From Terfezia claveryi (lineage: Eukaryota; Ascomycota; Pezizomycetes; Pezizales; Pezizaceae): a stretch of 64,000 nt of DNA. A program made the translations under genes and the position numbers. Below the pieces are notes generated by a model that was given only the letters and a program-made list of their open reading frames with translations, did not search any database and was not told the DNA's origin. Location: NCBI GenBank assembly GCA_015179025.1, contig WHUX01000179.1, forward strand, positions 44,644-108,643, given 5' to 3'. Below, piece after piece: positions 1 to 10,513 of this stretch (position 1 is its first letter; the number at the start of each line of letters is the position of its first letter).

Positions 1-483
1 GGGGGCGGTAATGCACACAGACCAGTAACGGTGGCTTCGGCTCTCCGCAGTATTTTCGGCAGTAAGGGCTATTAAAATGCAGGGTATAGGAGCCAAATCT
101 GACTGATACATTGTGCATTCTAAGCCATGGGATTCCGAGGACAATTGGATACTTGAGCTTTGTAATAAACATAGGGAGGCTTTAGAGTGGTCCCCAATCT
201 AGGCAGGAGTATATGCGATATCAGTAATGGCTCCAGAAGAGATAGGTCGGCCATCAATGACATCGAGGAGCGGGGGTTTTGAGCTTAGAGGTGGGTATAG
301 CATGCTTACTGACAAAGGCCTGGTGATGAAGGCAATTCCTGAGGCTCCACAGTCTACGAGAGCTGATGTGATGAGTGTTTTACCATTGAAGGATATTGTG
401 ATAGGTACAACAAAATGCTCACCAAATAGGTGAGACTTGTCAACAGACATAGAAGGAACAGAAAAAGACGATAAAGACAGGTG
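1..483 (-). pseudogene. Gypsy-1 retropepsin-like protease, partial
   Basis: Minus-strand sequence encodes an aspartic-protease region with the motif ALVDCGASG (around residues 30-38 of the 199-450 segment) and the downstream flap and hydrophobic motif equivalent to Gypsy-3 IVLGIPWLRMHN, located at about 110-150. A retropepsin would normally have D-S/T-G; both copies in this window have D-C-G. An in-frame stop at about 199 and the window edge leave it partial. It probably cleaved the Gag-Pol polyprotein. Confidence 0.75.
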
Positions 484-514
484 ACCTAGTGCAGGTCCCT
501 TGCAGTGTCAGTGA

Positions 515-1695
515 CTATGCAAGGGACAGGGCTTTTCCTGACTCATCTACCTCTTCGATCCTGGATTCGGAGATGGTGTAGGCAACCATTGAGTGGTTTT
601 TGTGGAGGGGACATGCCGCGATAAAATGGTCCCCTTTTCCGTATGCTATGCACAGCTCGTTCATTCGGCGGCGATCTCTCTCCTCCTGGGTTAACCGGGG
701 CCTTCCCGAAGAGAGATCCATGGGGGTGGTGCCGCCAGCCACCAGAGATGGGTGGGCTGGCTTATTAGCTATAGCTTGGGTTTGAGGGTTAGGGTTCTGG
801 GGTCGAGGTTGTTGCTGGGGCTGGGGTTGTGGGAGATGGGGTGCTGGCCTGAATGGGGAGTGGTTGCGGAGCCAGGACATCTACTGTTCCACCCGGAAGG
901 CCTAGTCGATCAACTCCTCGAGGGTATCAACCGCGGGGAGGGTAATCATGGCTTGTTGGAGCTCATCGCTGAGCCCCTCCTGGAATTGCTCGAACTTAGC
1001 CTGGTCGTTCCACCTTACCTCTGCGGCCAGCCTCGAGAACTCTACGATGTAAGTAGATAGCTCTGAGTTGCGCTGTCTCAGTGCTAGAGCACTCGACTGG
1101 CTATCCCCACTGCATCAGGATCTCCGAACGCCCGATCCAAGATAACAAACAAGACTGAGATGTTGTCGAGCTTGATCCCTGTCTCGAGCACATACAGCTG
1201 AATTTGATCCGTGGCCTTGCCCTCCAGCAGGGCAAATACATAGGCCAGGCGGTATTGTTTTGATGGAAACCTAGCCGAATCCCCGCTCAACTTCAAGTTC
1301 ACCACATTTTTCCAGGCTTGTAGACGAGCCCTATCCCCATTGAACTTATGGGGGGTGGGGATACATTCCATTTTGGCGGTGGTGGTTGGCGTAGGGATAG
1401 CCAGATTCGTCAGGGTGCGGCCGAGATTTTGTACCGTGGTCCGTTCAGTGGCTAGAGCAAGGTTCACATAGTCGAGATCCGTCTGGAGGACCATGATCTC
1501 TTCGTCGGCGGATCTCAGCTTTCGTTCGGCTACAGCCAGGCTGTTGCCGAGTTCGGCCCTGATAGCATCTATGGCCTCAAAGATGTCGATAATTTCTCGA
1601 TGATAGGCATTCAATTCATTTGGGCCTGAGAGTATAGGGGAGCTTCTCCAGGTCTGGAACCTGACGGTGGGTGGTGGGAGAGCTGCTCCTGACAT
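515..1695 (-). pseudogene. Gypsy-1 gag (capsid and zinc knuckle), frame-disrupted
   Basis: Gag of Gypsy-1 would form the virus-like particle and bind element RNA. The reading frame opens at an ATG at 1695 with an N-terminal helical region, then a retrotransposon gag core (around 1150-1360) with the pattern FNGDRARLQAWKN. The frame is lost near 1084 and resumes in another frame at 515-880, which holds a Pro/Gln-rich linker and a CCHC zinc knuckle. In that knuckle the second cysteine has become tyrosine (CIAYGKGDHFIAAC, where Gypsy-3 has CIACGKRDHFIAAC), a G-to-A change. The gene is therefore broken. Identity as gag is secure by alignment to the Gypsy-3 copy. Confidence 0.8.
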
Positions 1696-1731
1696 GACTG
1701 TGTACCAGTTGGTCCAAAGGATCCAACGTAG

Positions 1732-2244
1732 TGTAACGAGGGCTCAGAGGACAAGGTGACCAAGGGGTACGCTGGGGCAAGAGCAAGGCTAGGGTAACAC
1801 ACATGTAGGAACGCTACGTGAGTGACTAGAGGAGAGGCTAGGATGGGGGCAAGGGTGAGGGCGAGAGAGGCAGAGGGCAAGGGTCACGAGATACGCGGAG
1901 GCAGTTGCTGCATATATCAAGGGAGGCAGCTATACTGTAGAGTTATTTGTATGAGATAAGGATATGCACAAGGGAGGTGCACAAGCGCTGGGAGTAGCAA
2001 GGTCCTGTATTGGTATACAAGACGTTGGATGGGGATCCAACGACAGTATGAGGGACAGGCTCTATATATATATAACTCGGTCAGGGCAATGGGGGAAATA
2101 AGCTTCCCCATCTCGGAAGCTAAGCAAGGTAACGATAATACAATAACCCATCACCTGCGATCGCAGGTGATGACAAAGACAATAATGGTAATGACCTATC
2201 ACCTGTGATTGCAGGTGATGACAACTGAATACACGGTTGTTACA
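1732..2244 (-). repeat. 5' LTR of Gypsy-1 (513 bp)
   Basis: Read on the minus strand it starts TGTAACAACCG and ends CCTCGTTACA, giving TG...CA ends matching both LTRs of Gypsy-3. It contains an AT-rich TATA-like stretch near 2065-2080 and two copies of a palindromic motif at 2150-2171 and 2198-2219. A block around 2020-2040 (GTTGGATGGGGATCCAAC) is shared with the other Gypsy LTRs in the window. Confidence 0.85.
2150..2219. repeat. Tandem palindromes in the Gypsy-1 LTR
   Basis: A perfect 22-bp palindrome (half-site ATCACCTGCGA followed by its complement) lies at 2150-2171. A second, imperfect copy lies at 2198-2219, with the changes confined to the central CpGs (GCGATCGC to GTGATTGC). A related copy lies in the solo LTR at 55214-55235. 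The position inside the LTR suggests a dyad binding site, but no factor can be named. Confidence 0.7.
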
Positions 2245-2273
2245 ATAAGGTATGAGTAAGCCACTTCCTTACA
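2245..2273 (-). repeat. Gypsy-2 3' LTR stub (29 bp) cut by Gypsy-1
   Basis: Minus-strand TGTAAGGAAGTGGCTTACTC (start) directly follows a purine tract and matches the right-hand terminus at 17604-17617. The rest of this LTR lies on the far side of Gypsy-1, outside the window. Confidence 0.65.
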
Positions 2274-2286
2274 TGCCTCCCTGTTT
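2274..2286 (-). promoter_or_regulatory. Polypurine tract of Gypsy-2
   Basis: AAACAGGGAGGCA on the minus strand abuts the 3' LTR start. A polypurine tract primes plus-strand DNA synthesis in LTR elements. Confidence 0.55.
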
Positions 2287-2337
2287 AGATAAAAACTTCC
2301 ATCCTAAGAAATAAACAGGGGAGATGGGTTATGTATA

Positions 2338-2900
2338 TTAGTAGTTAACATTCAACCCATAATACCTATTGTTCCTATCCATATAGGTACTACTACTACT
2401 TGCTCCTGTATTATACCTGATATTATTATACCCTTCCTTGAAATTCTTATTAACAGCAATGTCATCAAAATACTGACCAATCACCTCTTGTAGCTGTTTT
2501 TCCAAAAAGAAATATCTAAGCATCATTTAGAGTAAGTCTATCTCTTTACCCTTGCCTTTGTCAATCTTGATTGCATTGGATGAAATGGGGGGAGCAAGGA
2601 CTTTTTCTCTTTCCTTATTAATCATCTCTAGTGTTTCTTTCCTTGTCTTATTCTTGCCAAGCTTATTCTCACCAACCTTCCTCTTTTTGTAAGTTGCTTG
2701 CTTACTACTAGTCAACAAGAATTGTTTTTTCAATGACTCATCAACACCATCAGCATATACCCACTCATTAAACTTATGAGGCTATCCCTTCTATTTCACC
2801 TTGTACTACAACCTTCCTATTCTATGTTGTAACCTAAATTCCAAAACTCTTTCTACCTCATACCTGTCTTCCTTAACTGGTTCTGGTTGTTTCAGAGTTC
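2338..2900 (-). pseudogene. Gypsy-2 C-terminal chromodomain and tail
   Basis: On the minus strand from about 2868 down to 2720 one frame reads a recognisable chromodomain: RYEVERVLEFRLQHRIGRL, then *YKVK*KG*PHKFNEWVYA (* = stop). All three internal stops sit where chromodomains carry Q or W (Q-YKVK-W-KG-W). It is followed by a Lys-rich tail (2527-2733) and a final open segment (2338-2526) ending just before the polypurine tract. Chromodomains on chromoviral integrases direct insertion to modified chromatin. The stops show the copy is inactive. The frame is offset from the integrase reading frame, so at least one indel lies between them. Confidence 0.75.
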
Positions 2901-3018
2901 TGGAGGGGAACAGTTTTATTGGATTAGGGAAGAAGGGTTTAAGAAGTGAGGTGTGGAAGGAATTGTTGATATTATTGAGGTTAGGGAAGTTAGTGAAGTC
3001 AAGTTTAGTATTTTGACT

Positions 3019-4410
3019 CTATGGTGAATATTTGGTAATAGTGAAGGGGCCTATCCATTTAGGGGATAGTTTGGAGGAGTGGTACCTTACTGGGAGGTTT
3101 TTTGTTGATAGCATCACCTGATCCTTAACTTGGTAATCAGGGGAGGCTCTTCTATATTTGTTGGCTTGCTGAATTTGGTCCTTTTTTGCTTTAGTAAGGT
3201 TTTTAGCAACCTGGTAAAATCTGGTTGTAGGGTTTGAATAGGTAGAAATTGGGTAAAGCAGGATAGGTGGTGACAAATTAGGCTGGTATCCTAGCTTGGT
3301 GACAAAGGGAGAAAGTCCTCTTGTAGTACTAACTCTTGCATTCACCTCTGTTTGAACAGAAGGTGTAGCTTGTACCCAATTCAATTCCTGTTCTAGCTTC
3401 TTAGCTGCAAACATAGGAATAATTGTCCTATTCTTTCTTTCACTTGTCCCATCAGTCTGGGGGTGATATGTGGAAGATGCTTTATGTATAATTCCATTAT
3501 TCTGCATCCAATCTTGAAATATAGTAGACATAAACAAGGGGTCTTGGTCAGAAACAATTTCATAAGGGAATCCCACATTAGGCTTAATGAATCTTTTAAA
3601 GATATCAATAACCCCTAATATATCAACATTGTCTGCAACAGGTAACAAGAATGTAAAATCAGAGTGCCTGTCAGTCATGACTAATAACTTATGAAATAAT
3701 AACATGTGGGGCTTATCATCTTTAGGAGTTCTGTAACCAAGAGTAAATTCAGTACATGAAATCATAACAGGTTCCATACTAAGAAAATCCATAGCTATAC
3801 TACCCCATGGCCTAGTAGGTACATTCAGAGGAGTAAGAAATCTAGGAGGTTTCTGTGTGGATCCTTTGGTGATTTGGCAGGTTTCACAACTCCTCATAAA
3901 TTGTTCAACCTGCTTATAAAAATCCTGAAAGATGTACTTATTGGTAAGCTCTTCTGCTGTTTTTGCAAGACCTCCATATCCAGTGGTGACATGTGCTTGT
4001 TGGATAAGGGCTTCAGAGGCAGGGTTACCTTTAACTTGTAGTCCTTTAGAAATAACCATCTTCCAAGCAAAATTCTTCAGCAGGTACATAAACCCATCCT
4101 GTACCTTTACTGTAGGTACTTGTTCTCCTTTTTTTACTCTTAAGTACAGTGGTCCAAACACTGTATCTTTTTCCAACTCTTCTCCATAATGCCATTCCAA
4201 CTTATGATCTTTTATCCACTCAGCAATTACCAAGTCTAGTTCCATGCTCTTCTCATCTTCATCCTGGACTCCTAGTATCTTTTTCAGGTAGTCACTATTG
4301 TGGAAGGGCTTATTGAGGGCCTTCAGGTTGTTTTTCCTAGTATTACAGGAGCTGACAAAGTTTTTGTTCAGGTTATGGTAGCCAAGACAATACTTGTATC
4401 TTGGTATCAA
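3019..4410 (-). pseudogene. Gypsy-2 integrase
   Basis: The longest open segment of this element (463 codons) encodes an integrase. The N-terminal HHCC zinc-binding region is at about residues 138-185: H in IQQAH, a GYGG where GHGG is expected (second His to Tyr), then CETC. The catalytic DDE triad is visible: D in AMDFLS, D in EIVSDQDP and E in HPQTDGTSERKNRT. The C-terminal region ends KLSPKWIGPF, the usual GPF-like lead into the chromodomain. It inserts element cDNA into the host genome. The catalytic core is complete, but the zinc-binding motif is damaged and upstream and downstream frames are broken. Confidence 0.9.
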
Positions 4411-4732
4411 TTTTTCTCCTGGAGTGGTGACTTTTGGAAGATTTGGGCATAGGTGGAACCAGTAACCATCTTGGTTACATATGATGCATTTCCTGATGGT
4501 ATCTGTTGGTAATAGGTATTACAGTGGATAGAGTTTGTTGTCAAGGGGGCATTTGTTGCTGAGGTGAGTTGTTTCCATGCAATTGGTGCATCTGGGAGGA
4601 GGAATTTTAGCACCTTTGGGGCAATCCTCCTTAAAGTGTCCCATTGCCCAACATTTGTTACAAAGATTAATACCAGGATCTTTGTTGTTGCATTAGGAAG
4701 TTTTGTAGCCCACTTTACCATATTGAGAACAA
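4345..4732 (-). other. Zinc-knuckle array between RNase H and integrase of Gypsy-2
   Basis: One minus-strand frame, with only two in-frame stops, encodes a run of CCHC-like boxes. Box 1 is degenerate (CSQYGKVGYKTS*C, two positions now Tyr). Box 2 is canonical (CNKCWAMGHFKEDC). Box 3 is canonical (CTNCMETTHLSNKC). Box 4 has His to Tyr (CIICNQDGYWFHLC). A fifth, degenerate Cys/Tyr/His cluster (YKYCLGYHNLNKNF) overlaps the start of the integrase segment. CCHC knuckles normally lie in Gag, and this element also has its own Gag knuckle at about 7990-8035. The array therefore appears to be an extra nucleic-acid-binding module within Pol. Function is inferred. Confidence 0.75.
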
Positions 4733-5690
4733 AACTCTTTGGCATGAGTTCTATTAGAGGAGGATGGGAGGATTGGGTCCTCAGGGAAAATGTCAGGAAG
4801 GGTGCTGACAAAGGATGCAGGTGAGGCTCCTGGAGGAGGAGGAGGCTGGAAGTGCACCTTCTTGTTGTCTGCCTCATCCTTGCACTTAGGTAAGGCTGCC
4901 CTTCTCTTCAAGGTACCTTCAAGAGTGGGGTTCCACTCCTGAAGATTTCCCACAACTACAGAACCCCTGTCAGCCCTTCTCAAGAACTGTTTTATCTGTT
5001 CTGTAGTCATGGGTTCCCTGGCTCTTTCCCATTCCTCAGGTTCATCTGAGTCAGAGGACTCATCCACAAGTGTCCATTCCTATAGATCCTCTGCCTTAGG
5101 GGCAGCAAGAGTAGAGGGAGAGGAGGTACTAGGCTTTTTGTTAATAACTACTTGAAACTTAGGTTTTCTTGTAACTGATCTTCCTCTCTCTTCCTCCTCT
5201 TGTTGTTGCTGTTGGGCCTGGGCCCTGGTAGTGGTGGCAGCAGTTTGGACTGCTGCTGGCTCCTGCTGGAGCTGTCTGAGCCTGAAATTTCTTTGGGGTA
5301 TATTAGATTCATTAGGTTCAGGGTCATCCTCAACTGTGGCTTTATACTTTCAGCCTCAAAGACTGCATTCGGGCCTTCTCTGTCATGCCAGACAGGCCTG
5401 GTGGAATCAACCTCCTGCACCTGTCCTGGTGGAAGGTTGGTGGTAGTGATTTGGAGAGGAGAGAGTCTCCTTCTCCTTTAGATAGTGTTGGGAGATTGTC
5501 TCCCAAGGATTAGTAGAGACACTGGTCTCCCAGTAGCTCCTCTAATCCTGAGCTGTTGTGGGGAAGGCATGGTTGGTGATGGAGAATGTGAGGGAGGAGT
5601 TTTCTTGAAAGTTTGTATTGGAACAGAGAGGTGATTGCTTACTACTGGATGTTGTAGTAAAGAAGCTGTGTGGTAGAAGACTGTCCAGTA
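4733..5690 (-). pseudogene. Gypsy-2 Pol linker (Pro/Ser/charge-rich)
   Basis: Between the RNase H end and the zinc-knuckle array lies roughly 950 bp of minus-strand sequence with low-complexity open pieces: 5148-5420 (Gln/Ser/Lys/Arg-rich, ends in a basic stretch) and 4693-5067 (acidic start DESSDSDEPEEWE, then a PPPPPG segment). No known fold is recognised. Together with the knuckles it makes an unusually long insertion between RNase H and integrase. Several stops interrupt it. Confidence 0.5.
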
Positions 5691-7228
5691 GAGGGGATTC
5701 CAGAGGGACTATATACTCCTCTGGATAGTACATCTGCTATGTGGTTGTCCTTGCCCTGAATGTATTCCAGGGTTAGATTAAACTAACTTATAGTCTCTTG
5801 CCACCTTCTCTTCATCTGACTTTCAGGGATACTATCCATAAATGTGACTAAGGTTTGTGATCTGTTTGGATGATCACTTTGTGACCCTGTAGTTCAGGCC
5901 TAAAATACCTTAGTGAGTCAACAATTGCTAATAATTCCTTATTAGTTGTTGTGTAATTCATTTGTCTATTATTTAATTTCCTAGAGTGAAATTCTGCTGG
6001 CCTGATAACACCATTCTCCATTTGGCCAATCCATCCTGAGATCCTATATTACTAGCATCTGTAACTAAATAGATTGGAAGGCCTGAGTCATGATTAATTG
6101 GCTGAGCACCTTATTGCTCATTATTAGCTCTTTAACTCTCACAAATGACTCATTATGTAAGGGAGTCCACATATGCTTCTTTGTTGACCCTTGCAATTCT
6201 GATAGTGGTTTGGCTACAGCTCCCAATTCTAGACAAAATCTTCTCAAGTAATTAACCATCCCTAAGAATTTCTGTAATTTCTTTTTTGAGTCAGGGATAG
6301 GGTAATTTGCTATTGAGTTGATTTTCTCTGGATCCATTTCTAACCCTTGTTTGGTGACAATGAATCCTAGTACTTTTAGCCTTGAAGCAAGGATTGGCAT
6401 TTCTTTTTGTTGAAGAAAAACTTTTCCCTAGCCAATATCCTACAGATCCCTCTCAACACTTCCTTATGTTCTTCCAGGGTATCTATTCCAATCAGAATGT
6501 CATCTAAATAAACCATGACTGTTTTTCCAATATAATCCCTCAATAACCAATTCATAGCTCTCATCATAGTTGCAGGTGCATTACAATCACCTTGCTGCAT
6601 GACTAGTGAGTCAAATTTCCTAGATATTTATAAAGGTACTATGTTTTACTGATTCATGTGCATGCCTAATATTGTGATATCCATCTGCCAGATCAGCTGC
6701 TGAAATATATCCTTGCTAGCTATCCAGTCCAATATTGCTTTGATATTTGGCATAGGTGTTTTATCCTTTTGCACTAGCTTATTTCTAGCACACAGTGTAG
6801 CAAGAATCTGGCCTGTTGCTTGCCATTCTTGTCTAAATCCCTTTTAGGCTGTGTAAACATAAGGATACTATTGAGTGAGCTAGATGGCACTATCCTTCCA
6901 GATTCTAGCTCTGTCCTCATTTTCTCAGTCACTTGATCCAGAAACCTTATATAGTTTGTATAGTATGTAGGTTCCCAGGTTGCACTATCAGGAACTATGA
7001 TTTTATGTTGCATGATGTCATAAGGTTCTCTGATTGTGGCAATGCAGTTGACTTATCTTCTGGGAATAATTCAGGGAATTCTTCAAATATATTAAACTCC
7101 ACTTCTTCCAGATTAACTGCATTTGTAATGACTGGAGAGCTTCCATCATCTTCTAGCTCTGACCAATCTGATGAGTCAAACCACTCTTGTGACCATTCCT
7201 GGTCTTCTTCTAGTTCATCACAGATCAT
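5690..7228 (-). pseudogene. Gypsy-2 reverse transcriptase and RNase H
   Basis: Pieces in shifting minus-strand frames give a Ty3-type RT followed by RNase H. RT N-terminal region: FPELFPEDKSTALPQSEN (6995-7228). Fingers: GRIVPSSSLNSILMFTQPK (6774-7013). Catalytic motif: MVYLDDILIG (6376-6600). Thumb and connection: LGMVNYLRRFC (6065-6400). RNase H (about 5700-6060) has FHSRKLNNRQMNYTTTNKEL, IQTDHKP and GKDNHIADVLSR. It copied element RNA into DNA and degraded the RNA. Stops and indels (for example a missing base after TDHKP) make it non-functional. Confidence 0.88.
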
Positions 7229-7426
7229 CTATATCCAGGAATTGCTGGAGTTGGTTTGGGTGGTTAGTAATCTACCTCCAACTTAGTCAATATAGCATTG
7301 GTCTTCCTTTCATCCCATCATTTCTGTTCTCCTATATTCATTGCTGCAGTTGTGACTCTTCCAAGTGTGTCCTTGGTTTTGAGCATATTAATATCAATCC
7401 TTGTCCTGCCTATGGTTGTATAGTAA

Positions 7427-7876
7427 TTACATTATTTTGACATTCATAATTGCTTTATAATCCCTCAGTGCAGGTTCACTAAATATAACATCCCAGTCCT
7501 TCAGGTTGGCTACATAGAATGTCCTAGTTTCTTGGTATCCTTGTAGATTTACTGTGACTATTGCTGTATTTATCATTTGAGATCTGCTACCTTTTATTAC
7601 TGTTTCTAGAGGTTTCTTGCTGATCTCTTTTAAAGGTATATTAAACAGCTGACAATAATTTGCTGATATCAAGTCTCTACCTAATGTGCATGGATCAAAT
7701 AGTGCATAAGCAATATGTCCATTAATTTTAATTTCAGCTGCATTAGAAGTTCTATGGCTTTCTAGCACTAAGAACTTCCTTGAGTTATTAGGGTTTCTCA
7801 TAACCTGGAGTGCAGCTGACTCTTGTTGTTTCACATCAATTTCCTGATAAGCTGTCTTAACCTTGTGTGGGGCCAT
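7427..7876 (-). pseudogene. Gypsy-2 aspartic protease
   Basis: A 149-codon open segment starting MAPHKVKTAY contains a retropepsin-like core: YALFDPCTLGRDLIS (catalytic D with PCT replacing the expected S/T-G-A) and a downstream ADLKDWDVIFSEPALRDYKA-like segment matching the usual (I)LG(M/L)PWL position. It would process the polyprotein. The altered active-site context and flanking stops suggest it is dead or divergent. Confidence 0.65.
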
Positions 7877-7921
7877 GTAGTGTTAGGCCTAAAGGTTGGT
7901 AAGGTGGAAATCTTCTAGCTC

Positions 7922-9776
7922 CTAGTCTAGATCTATATATTGGTAAGCTGAAGATACCTTCCTATTAGGGCAGTCCCTGGTACTGTGACCTGTTTTCCCA
8001 CAGTAATAACAGGACCCTGACCTTGCAGCTTCTTCCCTTTTCTTCTCCTGCTCTGCATAAGGTATATTTTGTTTTATCCTTACTAGCATTAGGGAAGTTG
8101 CCATAGAGTCCTCCTGATCTACCCTTTTTGCCAGCAACTTTAGCTGCATTCCTGGCCACCTTATCAGGCAATTTAAATTCAGACTTAGTCTATTCTATAG
8201 GTTTGCCAGGACCCCATTGCCTATCAGCCTTCTTTTGGTGCTGTTGCAAGGATTTGGTTTCTTGTTTTAGTACATCCTCCTGTACTGCAATTTTGTTTAA
8301 TATTTCCTCAAAGGTTGACTCATATGATATCAATCCTTTGACTTTAGCCCTAAGCAGGGGTACTAGTCCATCTACTAGTTTCATTTTTAGTATATGATCA
8401 CTTATCATATCTTTTTCATTCAAATCCTTGCACTTAATTTTGAACTCTTCCAGGTTCTGTGCATACTGCATGACAGTAACATCTGGTCTCTAATAGTGTG
8501 ACAGATATTGTTTCCACAAGACTTCAGGTACTACTGTAGAGATAAGTTTACCTTTCAGTTTTAACATAAATTCATGGAAATTCCTGTCCTCAACATCAGC
8601 TTTCTCAGGGCAATACTGATTATACTAAGTCTGAGCACTCTTCTTAAACATAAAGCTTGCCCTATCCAGGCTTTCCCAACTTGCTATATCCATCCCTTGA
8701 TATTCTACCCACTTTTGCAACTATTGCACATAATTGTCAAAGGTAGTTTAATTCTTCCATTTCTCTGATACTCCATCAATCATTGGGGGATTGGGGATTT
8801 TTGCAAGTTTGTTTACCTTTTTGACTAGAGATTTGCTAATCTGTTGTAATGGTATTTTTTGACCAGTCTTTTTAGACTATTCCAAGTGGTAAGAGCTAGG
8901 CTCCCTAGTTGACCTTTTCTTCCTGTCATCATCAGAGCTATTATCTGATTCATCACCCTCAGATCTAGATCCTGGGTCCTCACTTCCACCTCCAGCCATA
9001 CTACTAGTACTCCTTTTAGACTTCTTTTCAGAAGTCTTACTCTTTTTGATATGTGTTGGCTTTTTCCTATCTTTAGGTAGTGGTGGTATGTCTTTTTCAG
9101 ATATTTCTTCTATATCTATTTCATAGTCTCCATCATCTTCTTCTTCATACTGCACACTTTTCCCCTTACCCTTGCCTTCAGCTCCAAACAGCTTCCTTCC
9201 TATCTCCTTATGAGTCTCTACAGGTTCTGTTAGTGGAGGCACTATTTCTGGTATTTCCAGATTATATAGGTTACTTATAAGCATGTATTGTGTCAGGAAT
9301 GGCTAGTTTAATGCTAGCCATGGAACTCCTTTACATGGGTTATAGGTTGGGTAAGGCCATACTGCTTTTGAAGTAGATGAAAGTTGAAAGTCCATTTGAA
9401 CTGACTTGTCAAATTGTTCTTTCTGTTGAAAAATCATGAACTTTTATGCTGCTTCAGCTAATAGTTCCTTTTTTCTTTTTGATAACATGTTGTTTATTGT
9501 TAGGTATATAAATACTTGAGATATCCTTTGGTACCATGATGATTCATTTTTTTCCCAAAAGGCTTTTGTTGTAGGAGGTGTTACAATCCTCACTTCAGGT
9601 ATTGATGAATTAGGCCCAATGACTATTTCCCTTGTTTCCATTTCCTTTTCTGAAATATCTTTCCCAGTTGTAATTTTCTTTTTAGGGGTATTGACTAACT
9701 TGGCCTTGAGTGCTTCTAGCTCCTCACTTGTCATTACCTTTCTCCTGCCTTTCCTAGCTCTAGCTCCTCCTTCCAT
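7922..9776 (-). pseudogene. Gypsy-2 gag with CCHC zinc knuckle
   Basis: Gag is spread over several open minus-strand pieces. 9444-9776: basic start MEGGARARKGRR and a Lys-rich helix. 8877-9284: acidic then Ser/Arg/Lys-rich disordered region. 8190-8471: capsid C-terminal-like helices ending in a Gln-rich coiled segment. 7922-8149: zinc knuckle CYYCGKTGHSTRDC, a perfect CX2CX4HX4C. The intervening parts contain stops. It formed particles and bound element RNA. Confidence 0.75.
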
Positions 9777-9839
9777 TACACTAGTACTTTTTTATTTAGG
9801 AGTCTCCATATCTATCAGATATTATACTACTGATTCCTT

Positions 9840-10245
9840 GGACTCTGTTTCTTCTATTCCTGCTTTCTTTAAGGTAGATCCTGATGAGGAAGGATCTACT
9901 TCTTATCAACTTCCTTCTTATCCTCTTGCTGTTGCTTCTGATACCAAGGTTGACTATGGTAAGGGAGAGAGGAGGCTGAAGGGTAAAAGGGTTACTTTTG
10001 TTGATGAGATTGTTGTAGGAGCAGGGTTTCCTTTAAATGCTGGAAAGAAAGTTGAGTGGAAGGATAGGGGTTGGACTGCCAGGTACTTGTGTTCTTTTTG
10101 GAGGGAGAGGTACAGAAACTTTCCTTGTTCTGCTTACTGGGAGAATTCCCAGTTTTTCTTTAGGCTAGGTAGAGAGTGGGGCTGGGATACTCTCTGGAGT
10201 TTGGATGTTGATAGGACTAGTTCCTATAATCTACACCCTTATTAG
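9840..10245 (+). other. Antisense open frame in the Gypsy-2 5' region, unrecognised
   Basis: A long plus-strand frame runs opposite to the element through the Gypsy-2 leader/LTR region. Its distal part is Trp/Tyr/Arg-rich (for example GWTARYLCSFWRERYRNF) and ends at a stop at about 10243. No family is recognised. It may be a chance opening or a fossil of captured sequence. Confidence 0.25.
9934..9947 (-). promoter_or_regulatory. Possible tRNA primer-binding site of Gypsy-2
   Basis: Minus-strand TTGGTATCAGAAGC resembles the initiator-Met-tRNA-complementary TGGTATCAGAGC site used by many LTR elements. It lies about 160 nt before the gag ATG at 9776. If real, the LTR would extend rightward from here and be about 1.4 kb. 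If not, the LTR is the shorter 16989-17617 interval. Confidence 0.35.
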
Positions 10246-10282
10246 ACTTCTGAGGCTGTTTCTAGGTCTCAGAGTTACCAAA

Positions 10283-10513
10283 TTAGGTAGTTTTGTTTTC
10301 TTTTGCTACCTTTTCTATTTCAATTAAGGTTTTTGACTTCTTTATTTCCTTAATTGACTTTTGAGCCTTCTCTTTCTGTTGGAGCTTTCTAAAATAGTCT
10401 CTTGCTATTCTTTTTGCTTTGCCTTGAGTATAGGACAAGTCTTTTGAAGTTCTCCCAAGCTTCCTGCTTGTATTTTTCCTCAAGTAATTCCAATTTGCTC
10501 CTACAGCTCTTTT
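10283..10513 (-). other. Basic open segment of Gypsy-2 cut by the Gypsy-3 insertion
   Basis: The minus-strand frame encodes a Lys/Arg-rich stretch (GKAKRIARDYFRKLQQKEK) that ends in ENKTT and a stop at 10283. Removing Gypsy-3 plus one CTTTT duplicate lets the same frame continue open on the far side, into 16738-16800. The insertion therefore interrupted a continuous sequence. Function is unknown. Confidence 0.45.

Larger units (their letters stand above)
1..2244 (-). mobile_element. Gypsy-1: Ty3/Gypsy LTR retrotransposon, 5' part only
   Basis: The 5' part of a minus-strand Ty3/Gypsy element is visible: 5' LTR (1732-2244), a leader of only about 36 nt, gag (515-1695) and the start of the protease (1 to about 480). 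The remainder lies beyond the left edge. It belongs to the same broad family as Gypsy-3 (10514-16732): the gag, zinc-knuckle and protease segments align in the same order with similar motifs. Its LTR outer end at 2244 abuts the LTR remnant of Gypsy-2, so Gypsy-1 inserted into that older element. The 5 bases outside the LTR (2245-2249) are ATAAG. The matching target duplication would lie outside the window, so it cannot be checked here. Confidence 0.85.

Noticed and set aside
3932..4189. Plus-strand frame within Gypsy-2 integrase
   Set aside because: Antisense shadow of a well-defined integrase.
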